Positions 44,873 to 54,437 of a stretch of DNA of 64,000 nucleotides are shown here, one piece after another. This DNA is from JAJPKK01 sp963802745 (GTDB lineage: Bacteria > Pseudomonadota > Alphaproteobacteria > Rhizobiales > Xanthobacteraceae). The stretch covers positions 34,492-98,491 of the forward strand of contig CAWDKL010000047.1 in NCBI GenBank assembly GCA_963802745.1, in the 5' to 3' direction. Position 1 is the first letter of the stretch; each line of letters opens with the position of its first letter. The notes under the pieces are model-generated. The model did not search any database and was not told the origin of the DNA. It saw only the letters and a list, made by a program, of their open reading frames with translations. The position numbers were made by a program, and so were the translations under genes.

Positions 44873-46498
44873 CTACACCAGCCGGCTCTGCACCACCGCG
44901 GCCTCGACGAAGGACGCGAACAGCGGGTGCGGGGCAAAGGGGCGCGACTTGAGTTCGGGATGGAACTGGACGCCGATGAACCAAGGGTGGTCGGGATATT
45001 CGATGATTTCCGGAAGCAGCCCGTCGGGCGACATGCCGGAAAAGCGCATACCGTGCTGCTCAAGGCGGCCACGATAGGCGGTATTAACCTCGTAGCGATG
45101 GCGGTGCCGCTCCGAAATGGTCGGCGTGCCATAAATGCCAGCCACGCGGCTGCCGCGTTCGAGCACCGCGGTATAAGCGCCGAGCCGCATGGTGCCGCCG
45201 AGATCGCCCTTGGCGCCGCGCTGCTGTAGCGCGTTGCCTTGCACCCATTCGGTCATCAGCCCGACCACCGGTTCCACGGTCGCGCCGAATTCGCTGGAAT
45301 TGGCGTCGGCGATGCCGCACAGGTTTCGCGCGGCTTCGACCACGGCCATCTGCATCCCGAAGCAGATGCCGAAATACGGTACATGGCGCTCGCGGGCGAA
45401 CTGCGCCGCCCGGATTTTGCCTTCGGCACCGCGCTGGCCGAAACCGCCAGGCACCAAAATACCGTCTACATGCTCCAGGAACGGTGCCGGCTCCTCGCGC
45501 TCGAAGACTTCGCTTTCGATCCAGTCGAGATCGACCTTGACCTTGTTGGCGATGCCGCCATGGGACAGCGCCTCGATCAGCGACTTATAGGCGTCCTTCA
45601 TTCCGGTATATTTGCCGACCACCGCAATGGTGACGGTTCCCTCCGGATTGCGGATGCGTTCGTTGATCCGGCGCCAGCGCTCGAGGTCGGGCGGCGGCCC
45701 CTCGATTCCGAACGCCGCCAGTACTTCTGTGTCGAAACTCGCGGCGTGATAAGCTTCCGGGACCGCATAGATATTGTCGACATCGCGGGCCTCGATGACG
45801 GCAGTCTCGCGCACATTGCAGAACAGCGACAGTTTGCGCCGTTCGTCCTTGGGGATCGCCCGGTCGGTGCGGCACAGCAGAATGTCGGGCTGGATGCCGA
45901 TCGAGCGCAGCTCCTTGACGGAATGCTGGGTCGGCTTGGTCTTGATTTCGCCGGCCGAGGGTATGTACGGCAACAACGTCAGGTGGATGAAGATGACGCT
46001 ATGCCGCGGCAATTCATTGCCCAGCTGGCGGATCGCCTCGAAGAACGGCAACCCTTCGATATCCCCTACCGTCCCGCCGATCTCGACCAGCACGAAATCG
46101 AAGCCGTCGCTGCCGTCCAGGACGAACTCCTTGATGGCATTGGTGACGTGCGGAATGACCTGGATGGTGGCGCCGAGATAATCGCCACGCCGTTCCTTGG
46201 CGAGAATATCCTGGTAGATGCGACCGGTGGTGATATTGTCCTGACGGGTCGCTGCCCGGCCGGTGAAGCGCTCATAATGGCCGAGATCGAGATCGGTCTC
46301 GGCGCCGTCGTCGGTGACGAAAACTTCGCCGTGCTGATAGGGCGACATCGTTCCGGGATCGACATTGAGATACGGATCAAGCTTGCGCAAGCGCACGGAA
46401 AACCCGCGCGCCTGCAGCAGCGCGCCGAGCGCCGCCGAAGCCAAACCCTTGCCGAGCGAGGAGACCACGCCGCCGGTGATGAAGATGAACCGCGCCAT
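44873..46498 (-). CDS. pyrG: CTP synthase
   Basis: 541 residues from the ATG at 46498 (MARFIFITGGVVSSLGKGLA), the invariant start. The synthetase half has the P-loop GGVVSSLGKG, KLDPYLNVDPGTMSP and QHGEVFVTDDGAETDLDLGH. The glutaminase half has the nucleophile in YFGICFGMQMAVVEAARN and the His/Glu pair in GVQFHPELKSRP. It makes CTP from UTP, ATP and glutamine in the cytosol. It lies downstream of secG on the same strand, a common arrangement, but with a terminator between them. Upstream in-frame codons are not conserved. Confidence 0.97.
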   Translation of the reverse strand: MARFIFITGGVVSSLGKGLASAALGALLQARGFSVRLRKLDPYLNVDPGTMSPYQHGEVFVTDDGAETDLDLGHYERFTGRAATRQDNITTGRIYQDILAKERRGDYLGATIQVIPHVTNAIKEFVLDGSDGFDFVLVEIGGTVGDIEGLPFFEAIRQLGNELPRHSVIFIHLTLLPYIPSAGEIKTKPTQHSVKELRSIGIQPDILLCRTDRAIPKDERRKLSLFCNVRETAVIEARDVDNIYAVPEAYHAASFDTEVLAAFGIEGPPPDLERWRRINERIRNPEGTVTIAVVGKYTGMKDAYKSLIEALSHGGIANKVKVDLDWIESEVFEREEPAPFLEHVDGILVPGGFGQRGAEGKIRAAQFARERHVPYFGICFGMQMAVVEAARNLCGIADANSSEFGATVEPVVGLMTEWVQGNALQQRGAKGDLGGTMRLGAYTAVLERGSRVAGIYGTPTISERHRHRYEVNTAYRGRLEQHGMRFSGMSPDGLLPEIIEYPDHPWFIGVQFHPELKSRPFAPHPLFASFVEAAVVQSRLV

Positions 46499-46662
46499 GG
46501 GATTTGGCTTGTACTCCACTGCGAACGATTTCGCGAGCCGCAAAATGTGCGAAGCGGCAGCACCTCCGCGGCGAGGGGCTGCGTCACTACATCGACGAGC
46601 CACGGCCCCGGTTCACAGCCTCGTGCTAGACCATCGGACCGTCCCGGTGCCGCTGCCTTTGT

Positions 46663-46693
46663 AAAAAACAAGGGGCCGAATTCCGGCCCCTTG
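46663..46693 (-). terminator. Rho-independent terminator of secG
   Basis: On the minus strand a 10-bp stem (CAAGGGGCCG / CGGCCCCTTG) with a 5-base loop is followed by six T residues (complement of A663-A668). It starts 49 bases after the secG stop and precedes pyrG. It is the clearest intrinsic terminator in the window. Confidence 0.8.
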
Positions 46694-46741
46694 CGCGCTG
46701 CTTTGCGCTTTCGGCTTCGCCTTATCGGCGGCCGATGGCTG

Positions 46742-47140
46742 TTAACGAGGCGCCTGCGGCGGCGGGCTGCCTTCGGCGGGCGGAGCGCCGGGCGGGCCTC
46801 CGCGCAGGGTGTCGAGGAGCCCACCCCCTCCCGGCGGCTGGTCGAGCGGCGCGGGCGCGCCCGGAGCAGGCGCCGACGCCGGGGTAGCGGCCCCGCCCGG
46901 GATGATCGAGCGCGGCTTGCGGTCGAACCCTGCAAGGATCGACAACAGCAAACTGGTGCTAAAAAACACGAGCGCCAGGATCGCCGTGGTCCGGGTGAGC
47001 ACATTCGCGGTGCCGCGGGACGACAGAAATCCGCCGCCACCGCCCATGCCGAGGCCACCGCCCTCGGATTTTTGGAGGAGGACCACGCCGATCATGGCCA
47101 GCACGACCATCAGATGAATGACGATGATTACGGTCTGCAT
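46742..47140 (-). CDS. secG: Preprotein translocase subunit SecG
   Basis: 132 residues. Two membrane segments: about 3-22 (VIIVIHLMVVLAMIGVVLLQ) and 50-72 (TRTTAILALVFFSTSLLLSI). Between them lies SEGGGLGMGGGGGFLSSRGT, the conserved SecG loop. Residues 75-132 form a long Pro/Ala/Gly-rich cytoplasmic tail, common in alphaproteobacterial SecG. SecG assists SecYE in protein export. The tpiA gene often found upstream in this group is absent. Confidence 0.93.
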   Translation of the reverse strand: MQTVIIVIHLMVVLAMIGVVLLQKSEGGGLGMGGGGGFLSSRGTANVLTRTTAILALVFFSTSLLLSILAGFDRKPRSIIPGGAATPASAPAPGAPAPLDQPPGGGGLLDTLRGGPPGAPPAEGSPPPQAPR

Positions 47141-47403
47141 CTCGTTTCTCTAGCGGGGTCGGATCGGTTCCGTTGCCGCCGCCGCGTTGTCTGGATCGCT
47201 CAAAGCCGTCATTGCGGACCACGCGCGGGCAACTCAACCTGCACGCGGACCGCTCGACTTGCGCCATATAGGAAGCCGGGCGCCTCATTACACGATGCCG
47301 CCGGCCATTGCCAGCGTGCCGACACTGCTTTGTGCGACGATGGACACCGAGGGCCGACGGTCCGGCGCTAGCGAACTTCTGTCTTTCAGGCTGCTCCATC
47401 CGC

Positions 47404-47540
47404 TCAATTGTGCGCCTTCCGGAAAATCCGGGTGAACCGATCGATGTCGGACTTGATCAGCGCATCAAGCGCTTCCGGCGTCGAGACGGTGAGATCGACG
47501 CCGGGTTTGGTGAAGCCCTCCACATGATTCGGCCGCACCC
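47404..47540 (-). pseudogene. C-terminal remnant of a TctC/Bug binding protein
   Basis: Minus-strand reading into the TGA at 47404-47406 gives NHVEGFTKPGVDLTVSTPEA and then LDALIKSDIDRFTRIFRKAHN, the end of a Bug-type protein. The rest is missing; the fragment starts right after the cytochrome c stop codon. The 263 bases between it and the secG start hold no gene. Confidence 0.6.
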
Positions 47541-47543
47541 GTG

Positions 47544-47915
47544 CTACTTGTAGGTCTGCAGGTACGCGACAAGGTCGTCGGCTTCGGCCGGATTGGCGAC
47601 GCCCCCGAACGGCATCCGGTTCCCCTTAACCTTGCCCTGAGGATCGAGCAAATAGGCGCGCAGATTGGCCGCGTCCCACACCAGATTGGCGCGTTTCATC
47701 GGGTTGGAATAGCGAAAATCCTCCAGCGCCGCTGATTTGCGGCCGAACACGCCCTTGAGATTCGGCCCGATCGAATCCGTCTTCTCGGTGTGGCAGGCCG
47801 CACAGGTGATGAACAGCTCCTTGCCGTGCGCCGCATCCGCCGCCATTGCGCCGCTGCTGCACCAGAAACCCAGCAGCATCGCGGTCGCCGCCGCCAACCC
47901 ATCCGTCACGCGCAT
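47544..47915 (-). CDS. Secreted class I cytochrome c
   Basis: 123 residues from the ATG at 47915 (MRVTDGLAAATAMLLGFWCS), with GGGAGTGAG upstream; longer forms add a non-conserved start. Signal peptide ends near AMAA. The haem site is CAACH with the sixth ligand Met in GNRMPFGG; the C-terminal helix is ADDLVAYLQTYK. IGPNLKGVFGRKS is typical of the small soluble cytochrome c2/c550 type. It carries electrons in the periplasm. Remains of a TctC gene follow immediately, so a deletion or insertion may have happened here. Confidence 0.9.
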   Translation of the reverse strand: MRVTDGLAAATAMLLGFWCSSGAMAADAAHGKELFITCAACHTEKTDSIGPNLKGVFGRKSAALEDFRYSNPMKRANLVWDAANLRAYLLDPQGKVKGNRMPFGGVANPAEADDLVAYLQTYK

Positions 47916-48044
47916 CGCTGTCTCACTCCCGAACTCCCGTCTCGATTTTCGAGCGCATGCTAGTGTCCGGGCTGCGACAGTGCAATCTCCTCGTGCCACC
48001 TCCAGCCCGTTTGAGGCGCGTAGCGCCGGACGCCGCGTAAGATG

Positions 48045-48764
48045 CTACGCATCGAGTTCGTCGTAATGACGGAATATTCCCTGCTGGTTGAAGGCAAGTC
48101 GGCGCTCAGACGCAAGGTAGGCAGCGATACGCGGCCGCGCGCCGACCCGCTCATGCAGCGCGACCAGGCGAGGAAGCGCTTGCTCCAGCCGGGCCATGGC
48201 GTTGGGGAAGGCATAACGTAGCCCATCCACGATCTGAAACAGCGACAGGTCTGCATATGTCAGTTTCGCCCCGGCGAGATATTTGCCACCACCGCGCGCC
48301 AACACATCCTCGAAATAGGTTAGGTATTTCGGCGCCCGGTTTTGCAGAAACTCGCCGGCGCGGCGTTCGGCTTCGCGGCGCTGGTCCTCATAATACAGCC
48401 GGCTAGCGATGGGATGATGGGTGTCGTGAATCTCGACAACCATATCGCCCATCGTCAGCTGCAGCTGATGCGTCCACAAGCGCCCGGATTCGCTCGCCGG
48501 AACCAGGCCGTGGCGCGGGCCAAGGTAATTTAGGATGTTGGCGGTTTGGCCGATCAGAAGTTTGCCGCTTTTGATGAACGGCGGGGCAAAGGGCGGATGC
48601 TTCACCTCCTTGCCGTTGAGGAGCGTCATCAAAGCCGGCACGCCGCCGTCCTCCGTGGGCTCGCGCGCCACGTCCACATAGGGTGCGCCTGCCTCCTCCA
48701 GGGCAAGGCGGACGAATTCCCCGCGCCCTTGGATGGATGGCCAGTAATAAAGTTCATAGACCAT
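48045..48764 (-). CDS. Glutathione S-transferase family protein
   Basis: 239 residues from the ATG at 48764 (MVYELYYWPSIQGRGEFVRL). The thioredoxin-like N-domain spans 1-82 with Tyr/Ser near the start and GQTANILNYLG. The all-helical C-domain contains KYLAGAKLTYADLSLFQIVD. The YYWPSIQGRGEFVRLALEE pattern resembles the sigma/alpha-like GSTs that conjugate glutathione to electrophiles. Cytosolic. It follows the cytochrome c gene on the chromosome, same strand, with no obvious link. Confidence 0.85.
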   Translation of the reverse strand: MVYELYYWPSIQGRGEFVRLALEEAGAPYVDVAREPTEDGGVPALMTLLNGKEVKHPPFAPPFIKSGKLLIGQTANILNYLGPRHGLVPASESGRLWTHQLQLTMGDMVVEIHDTHHPIASRLYYEDQRREAERRAGEFLQNRAPKYLTYFEDVLARGGGKYLAGAKLTYADLSLFQIVDGLRYAFPNAMARLEQALPRLVALHERVGARPRIAAYLASERRLAFNQQGIFRHYDELDA

Positions 48765-48948
48765 GACGTTTGAGCCCCCGTGGAAATCGTGAGCCGAGGA
48801 TGCGGGCGCGCCGGAGGCGCGTGGCAAGCTCATATGTTATGGGAGCCGGCATGGCGAGCACAGCGGCTCCCATATGGGCCGCTCATGGGCCGCACGCTGG
48901 CGTCATGCCGGACCAAGCCGCCGCAAACCAGAATCCCCGGAGGTCCTC

Positions 48949-50463
48949 ATGCACAAACTTCGCATCCGCTGCGCCGGGCTCGCGCTCGCCGCCCTGCCTT
49001 GCTGGGCCGACGCGCAGAACGCAGCACCAAGCGCTCCGGGCCGCGACCAGGAGGTGCTGCGCGTCACCCGCTATGCAGACGACGCCAATGCGGGTTCGTT
49101 GCGTTTTGCCATCGAAGCCAGCAACCGGGCGCCCGGCCGCTACCGCATCGAGATCGCCCCGGTCGGCGACGCACCCTATGTGATCAAGCCCGCCTCGCCG
49201 CTGCCGCCCATCAAGGGACCGGCGCGCATCGAAGGGGCGGCCTGGCAACATTCCGGCGCGTTCATCGTGATCGACGGCGCCGGCTTCATCGAGGACAAGG
49301 GGCCGCAGACCTGTCCGGGCGCGGTGCCGGGCCAATTTGGTGCCAATGTGCGCACCACCACCAATCCGGGGCTGGCGCTGATCGATACCGCGGATGTCGA
49401 TATTGCAGGGCTCGACATCCGCAATTTCTGCATCGGCATCCTGGTTCACCGATCGAGTGGCAATGTGATCCACGACAACCGGATCGTGGCTAACCGCGGC
49501 GGTGCAGGCGTCATGCTCACCGGCGATGACGGCGACGGCAACCCGACCGACATGACGACCCTGCACAACAAGGTATTGCGCAACGACTTTCTCGACAATG
49601 GCGATGGTCTTGAACTGACGCGCGGCGCTGCGTTCAATCTGGTCGCCGACAACGTATTCCGCTCGACCCCCGCCAATCCGGAGCCGTCGCAGGGCATCGA
49701 GATCCTGCTCGGCAACGACAATGTGGTCGTCAACAACCGCTTTGAGGGTTATTCCGACGGCATCCAGGTCAACGGCGGCAACCGCAATTACATCGGTCAC
49801 AATGTGTTTACCGACAATGCGTTGGGGCTATCGCTGTCGGGGCGCGGCAACACGGTCGCCAGCAACATCATTACCGGCAACGCGGTTGGTATCGCGGTGC
49901 GGCCATCGACGGACGGAACCGTCGCGCGGCTGTCGCGCAATCAAATTTACGACAACGGCCGCAATATCTTACGCTGCTATGTGGGCGGTAGTTGCGACCC
50001 CGATTTGCGCAAAGGCGGCATCGTACTCGGTACGCCCGGGCCCGGCCATGAACGCTATGTCGGCCGCATGGGAATCGGCGTAGCGACGCCGGGCAAGCTC
50101 GCAAAAATCTGTCCCGATGGCGCACCGGCCTGCGACCCGGCGCCGAATTCCGGCGTTGCCGCACCGGCGCTCGATGCAGTGCGGCGGCGCGGCACCGTAG
50201 TCATGGTGCAAGGTCACGTCGAAACCACCCCGAACGCGCGTTTCATCGTCGAAATCTTCGCCAATCGTCAGGCCGACGGCACCGAGGGCGAAATCTTCCT
50301 GGCCGAAGCCCCTATCGCCACCGACGCCAAGGGCTTTGCCGCCTTCTCGATGGTGATTCCCGTGACCCTCCACGCCGCGATCCCGCCGTCCTTCACTGCA
50401 ACCCTCACATCGAGCGCGGGGGCTACGTCGGAGTTCAGCAAGCCGATGGCATTGGCGGAGTAG
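48949..50463 (+). CDS. Secreted right-handed parallel beta-helix protein
   Basis: 504 residues from the ATG at 48949 with GGAGG upstream. Signal peptide to about residue 22. Residues about 35-120 hold DDANAGSLRFAIEASN, a pattern of cell-surface beta-helix proteins that begin with a choice-of-anchor-like segment. Residues 120-360 show repeated Asn-rich turns (NVIHDNRIVANRGGAGV, HNKVLRNDFLDNGDGLEL, DNVVVNNRFEGYSDGIQV, NTVASNIITGNAVGIAV), the NosD/pectate-lyase-like coil pattern. A C-terminal Ig-like part (VMVQGHVETTPNARFIVEIF) follows. Probably binds or modifies polysaccharide; no catalytic residues recognised. Confidence 0.78.
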   Translation: MHKLRIRCAGLALAALPCWADAQNAAPSAPGRDQEVLRVTRYADDANAGSLRFAIEASNRAPGRYRIEIAPVGDAPYVIKPASPLPPIKGPARIEGAAWQHSGAFIVIDGAGFIEDKGPQTCPGAVPGQFGANVRTTTNPGLALIDTADVDIAGLDIRNFCIGILVHRSSGNVIHDNRIVANRGGAGVMLTGDDGDGNPTDMTTLHNKVLRNDFLDNGDGLELTRGAAFNLVADNVFRSTPANPEPSQGIEILLGNDNVVVNNRFEGYSDGIQVNGGNRNYIGHNVFTDNALGLSLSGRGNTVASNIITGNAVGIAVRPSTDGTVARLSRNQIYDNGRNILRCYVGGSCDPDLRKGGIVLGTPGPGHERYVGRMGIGVATPGKLAKICPDGAPACDPAPNSGVAAPALDAVRRRGTVVMVQGHVETTPNARFIVEIFANRQADGTEGEIFLAEAPIATDAKGFAAFSMVIPVTLHAAIPPSFTATLTSSAGATSEFSKPMALAE

Positions 50464-50468
50464 CGGTC

Positions 50469-51344
50469 TCATATTGCCACGCCGCACACGACCCGCTTGC
50501 GCACGGCACGGTCCTTCGCAGCGGGCTTTATTTCGGTGGCGTTCCGCCTTGCGCTTCGAGTTCTCTTGCGGGCCTCGTCGGCGCGCTTCTGCAGTTCTTC
50601 CTGCAATTTCTTCTGTTGTTCTTCCACAACTTTGGGGTCGGTCGGCGGCCCCTCATTGGCCTTTACAAAGCTGACGCCCGCATTGTCGGTGAGCGGCATC
50701 GGCAATCCGAACACATTACCGCCCATATTGACCGCCTGAATCGTCAGCACCTGACCGGTCTTGAGTTTCGTGACCAGATCCGGCGTGCCCGGCAAATCGG
50801 CCATACAGCCAAAGGCCAGACATACGACGAACGGTGCCGTCAGGGGATCCTTGTTATCGATGACGACACGGGAACCGTGCTGGAGCGATACCCCAACCGG
50901 TAAAGTGACACGAAACAATTTGTTGGCCCCTTCCGGCTCGATCAGGACCGCCTGCACGACCGGCTGACCGGACTCCAGCCGTCCATCCTTACCCGTGAAG
51001 CAGACCTCCTTGCCGTCGTTGCCCTTGCTGCAAACTTTCGTCCATTGCGAATAAATGAGCGGCGGCATTTCGGGCGTCGCCGGAGCGGCTTGACCGGCCG
51101 CCGGCGGGGCTGCCGCGGCCGGCTTCTGCGCTACGGCCGCGGGCGGCTTCTGCGCCGCGGCGGGCTTCGGGGCTCGCGGCGGGCGTGGCGTGGTCGATGG
51201 CGGGTTTGCCGCAGGCGGCTGTTGCGCATTGGCCCGATCGGCGCCAATACCAATACCGGCCGCAGACAACAGGGCCGCCGCCGTCACCGCGGCCGCCAAC
51301 CGACGGACGTCTAAAATCGATGCAGATCGTTTCCGTTGGGTCAT
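50469..51344 (-). CDS. Invasion-associated locus B (IalB) family protein
   Basis: 291 residues. Signal peptide to about residue 40 (RANAQ). Residues 41-93 are Pro/Ala/Lys-rich and probably disordered. The IalB domain follows (about 95-225): YSQWTKVCSKGNDGKEVCFT, QAVLIEPEGANKLFRVTLPV, FVVCLAFGCMADLPGTPDLV, with four cysteines that likely pair. The C-terminus is a charged, basic helix. Despite the name the family is widespread in non-pathogenic rhizobia, and its function is not settled. It is tail-to-tail with the beta-helix gene; their stops are 6 bases apart. Confidence 0.87.
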   Translation of the reverse strand: MTQRKRSASILDVRRLAAAVTAAALLSAAGIGIGADRANAQQPPAANPPSTTPRPPRAPKPAAAQKPPAAVAQKPAAAAPPAAGQAAPATPEMPPLIYSQWTKVCSKGNDGKEVCFTGKDGRLESGQPVVQAVLIEPEGANKLFRVTLPVGVSLQHGSRVVIDNKDPLTAPFVVCLAFGCMADLPGTPDLVTKLKTGQVLTIQAVNMGGNVFGLPMPLTDNAGVSFVKANEGPPTDPKVVEEQQKKLQEELQKRADEARKRTRSARRNATEIKPAAKDRAVRKRVVCGVAI

Positions 51345-51681
51345 GAGGAATCCTCATAATCTCGCCGTGAGGCGGCATAAGCCAGATTTTGCAGGGAGTG
51401 TTCGTCGCCCTTGTAGCTGTCTCCGCGTCAATTGCGGCGTTAGAGTGACGTTTCCCAGGGCCGGAAGGAGCTTCGCGCCGGCATTCGATGAATTTCACGG
51501 CCGAGACCAAAGCTGCCGGACGGGACATCAGGCTTCCGGGCAAACAGCAGCCGCTGTGCATCTATTCCCGCATGGGTGGCGGGCGTTTGAGGGCCTCCGC
51601 AGGGCGCGGCGTGAAGGTGATGGCCATCCACAGCGCTCGGCGGACCGCGCCGGTTGTCCGCGCCCGTTATGGAACCCGGAG
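51345..51681. other. Gap between ialB and the DUF1501 gene
   Basis: 337 bases with no credible gene. The ialB promoter should be here, since ialB starts at 51344 on the minus strand. Nothing else can be supported. Confidence 0.3.
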
Positions 51682-52953
51682 CTACGCCACCAACCCGCCG
51701 ATCGGCGCCACACCCTCGCTGCCCGGGAAAATATCCGTCGCGAGCGCCCGCTCGCCGACGCGCAGATGATCCCGCAGCAAGCCCTTGAGCACGGCGCGCA
51801 GGTCGGTCGTCGCCTTGAGGTCGCGGCTCTCGAAGAGGTCGGCTTCCTTGACACCGGGCCAATCCGCCACCACCCGACCGCCCTTGAGAGCGCCGCCCAC
51901 GAGCAACGCCACCGTCCCGGTGCCGTGATCGGTACCGCTAGTGCCGTTGATGCGGGCAGTGCGGCCGAACTCGGTGATGAGCGTGACCACCGTCTCGCTC
52001 CAGGCGGCGCCCATATTGCTTTCTACCGCTGCCAGCGCGCTATCGAGCGCACCGAGCAATTGCGGCAGCCGTCCATCGACCACGCCTTCATTGACATGCG
52101 TATCCCAGCCGTCGAGCGCCAGCGCCCCGACGCGCGGCCCCTCGGGATTCGCCAAGAACTTGCCCGCTGCGCCTGCGACTTCGGCGAAATAGGTCCGCAC
52201 CTGATTGATGTTGCCGACCTGCACCGCCGGTCCCATCTCGCCCGGCTTGCCGGGCGGATTATCGGGTCCGAGCTTGGCGAGGTCGAGGCGCTCCTCCAGA
52301 ACCCGTGCCAAGGTCGGGTCGGTGTGGCGGTAGAGATCCAAGAGCCGCATCGTGGTGTCGTCACCGACCGGCGGAAGCCGCGGCGGCACCCAGGACAACA
52401 CTGGCGCCGGCCCCCGCACCACCAGCGGTGTGACCGGACCGACCGCGAATGTACGGTGACCGTTCGCGGAGGTCGCACTACGATCCTCCGGTTCAAGCTG
52501 GGCGAGCGCGCGGTTGAGCCAGCCGGTATCAGCGTGTCCGGGCCGGGCGAGGCCGCTTTCGAGCACGTCCTGGCCGTCGAAATGCGAGCGCTCGCGGTAG
52601 GGTGTCGCCGCCGCATGCACCACAATGGCCTGTCCGGCGCGGTAGAGCCGGTGCAGATTCGGCATGGCGGGATTGAGGGCGAAGAAGCCGTCAAGCGGCA
52701 GCGCGGGTTTTGTCCCACCGAGCTTGAGGGCGTTGTCGCCGCGCAGCTTGACCCAATCCGGGTCGCCGACCGGCGCCACCGCCGCCAGTCCGTCCAGGGC
52801 GCCGCGCAGCACGATGGTGAGGAAGCGCGGATCGCGGCCTTCCGCGCGCGCGACCTTCGGCACGAACGCCCAGGCGAACAGCGCGCCGGAGCCGAGCAGC
52901 AATTCGCGGCGCGTCGCGGCATGAACGGGCGTGGCGGCAAACGATGCGGGCAT
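51682..52953 (-). CDS. DUF1501 (sulfatase-like alkaline-phosphatase-fold) protein
   Basis: 423 residues. The twin-arginine-like start ATRRELLLGSGALFAWAFVP suggests Tat export. The DUF1501 body has TIVLRGALDGLAAVAPVGDP, VHAAATPYRERSHFDGQDVL (metal-binding His/Asp), DGWDTHVNEG, TLITEFGRTARINGTSGTDH and GGRVVADWPG. The fold is that of the alkaline phosphatase superfamily; activity is unproven. It is almost always paired with DUF1800. Here the DUF1800 stop and this start are two bases apart (TAATCATG), so translation is coupled. Confidence 0.9.
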   Translation of the reverse strand: MPASFAATPVHAATRRELLLGSGALFAWAFVPKVARAEGRDPRFLTIVLRGALDGLAAVAPVGDPDWVKLRGDNALKLGGTKPALPLDGFFALNPAMPNLHRLYRAGQAIVVHAAATPYRERSHFDGQDVLESGLARPGHADTGWLNRALAQLEPEDRSATSANGHRTFAVGPVTPLVVRGPAPVLSWVPPRLPPVGDDTTMRLLDLYRHTDPTLARVLEERLDLAKLGPDNPPGKPGEMGPAVQVGNINQVRTYFAEVAGAAGKFLANPEGPRVGALALDGWDTHVNEGVVDGRLPQLLGALDSALAAVESNMGAAWSETVVTLITEFGRTARINGTSGTDHGTGTVALLVGGALKGGRVVADWPGVKEADLFESRDLKATTDLRAVLKGLLRDHLRVGERALATDIFPGSEGVAPIGGLVA

Positions 52954-52955
52954 GA

Positions 52956-54437
52956 TTACCTCCGTTGGAACTCCGGTGCCATCAGCAGCAATGTCAGCGC
53001 CTGCTGCTTGCTCTCGGCGCGCTTCACGGCGATGCGGGTCTCCGCCGAAGCCAGCGGCCCAAACGCGATGTCCAGCATCTCGCTTGCGTCCATACGGTCC
53101 GCATTGCGCTGCGCATAGTTATTGGCAATATCCAACCGATGCGCGAGGCCATCAGCCCATGCGACATTCTCGTCGGCGAATCCCTTCGGTGACGGCGGCC
53201 GCCACAGCGGTTCTCCTAGCGTGGTACAGCCGCCGGTCATCCGGCGCACATCGGCCCCGTTGTAGCCGTGCGCGCGCAGGTAGGAGACGATCCATTCGCT
53301 CGGGCGCTTGAACTTGGCCTGCTCGGGCGCCCATGATTCCGGCGCCGTCACCAAGGCCTTGGAGACCTGCCACAGGTCGCCGTCGGTTTCCATGAAGGTT
53401 CGCCGCAGCGTCTCCACCAGCGCCGGGGGCGGGTCGTCGGCGACGAAATGCCGCGCGAGCTTGGTCGCCACATGCAAGGCGGTCGCCGGGTGGCGGGCAA
53501 GATCGTTAAGCACCGCGCGTCCCTGCTCCATTCCGGTGTCGCGATACGGCTTGCCGAGCACCGTCTGCGGGCCCGGCTCATGAAAACGCTGGTAGAACAG
53601 AAACTCCCCGCCGCGGTCGGGGAGGTCCGGCACATAGGTCGTCCAACCGGTGATTACCTTGGCAAAGCTGACCACATCATCTTGGCTGTAGCCGGTACGC
53701 ACTCCAAGCGTGTGCAGTTCAAGGATTTCGCGACCGAGGTTTTCGTTCAGTCCGCGATTGCGATTGATGCCGGCGATGGAATTGGGACCCATCGAACTCG
53801 CATTGTTGAGATAGACCAGCATCGCCGGATGACTCTCGACGGCCAGCAGCAGGTCGGCAAATTTGCCGAGCACATGCGGGCGGATCGCCTCGCGCTCATA
53901 GGCACCGGCTTGCACGGTATCATTGGCGTTGACGCAAAAATGGTTCGACCAGAACCACACCAGGCGCTCGGCGAAGCCGATTTCCGCCCTGACGCCGGCA
54001 TCGTAATGCGCCTTGGCCTCGCGAAAGAAATTCTCCTGCATCGGCGTTTCGGGCTGCGGCGCGGGCTTGGCGGGGGCCGCTTTGGCGTCGCCCGATTTCC
54101 CCTCCGCCGGCTTCTCCATCCCGGCGTTTTCCATCGCGGGATTTTGCGTCGCAGGATTTGCTGCGGCGAGTTTCGCGGCCTCTTGTTTCGCCGCGGCTTG
54201 CCGCCGCGTCTCAAGCTTCTGCTTGGCGGCGCGCTCGGCAACGAAGTCGGACGCCATGCGGCTCGCCGCGCCGCCGCTCATCAAGCCGGCATCCGAAATG
54301 CGGCCGGCATTGGGCCGGTCGAGGTCGCCGATCAGCGCGCCGCGCGGATCGGACGCGATTGCCGCAATGGTGCCGACGCGTGGTCCGAAGCCGAACCGAT
54401 GCAGGGCGAGCGCCGCTCCCCGGGGGTCGAGGGCCAT
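52956..54437 (-). CDS. DUF1800 protein
   Basis: 493 residues from the ATG at 54437 (MALDPRGAALALHRFGFGPR), the canonical start; the extra 42 upstream codons are not conserved. Residues 60-125 are a long Ala/Lys/Glu/Gln-rich segment. Conserved blocks follow: ERLVWFWSNHFCVNANDTVQ, HPAMLVYLNN, NRNRGLNENLGREILELHTL, VTGYSQDDV-like RTGYSQDDVVSFAKVITGWT, LARHFVADDPP and LGEPLWRPPSPKGF. DUF1800 is of unknown function and works with DUF1501, probably in the periplasm or at the cell surface. It is the first gene of this two-gene unit. Confidence 0.9.
   Translation of the reverse strand: MALDPRGAALALHRFGFGPRVGTIAAIASDPRGALIGDLDRPNAGRISDAGLMSGGAASRMASDFVAERAAKQKLETRRQAAAKQEAAKLAAANPATQNPAMENAGMEKPAEGKSGDAKAAPAKPAPQPETPMQENFFREAKAHYDAGVRAEIGFAERLVWFWSNHFCVNANDTVQAGAYEREAIRPHVLGKFADLLLAVESHPAMLVYLNNASSMGPNSIAGINRNRGLNENLGREILELHTLGVRTGYSQDDVVSFAKVITGWTTYVPDLPDRGGEFLFYQRFHEPGPQTVLGKPYRDTGMEQGRAVLNDLARHPATALHVATKLARHFVADDPPPALVETLRRTFMETDGDLWQVSKALVTAPESWAPEQAKFKRPSEWIVSYLRAHGYNGADVRRMTGGCTTLGEPLWRPPSPKGFADENVAWADGLAHRLDIANNYAQRNADRMDASEMLDIAFGPLASAETRIAVKRAESKQQALTLLLMAPEFQRR

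Noticed and set aside
45239..47371. A 710-codon plus-strand open frame across pyrG and secG
   Set aside because: It is antisense to two unmistakable genes and has no recognisable domain; long antisense frames are expected at this GC content.
51190..53118. A 642-codon plus-strand open frame
   Set aside because: It is the shadow of ialB and the DUF1501 gene; the translation is Arg/Gly-rich with no family features.
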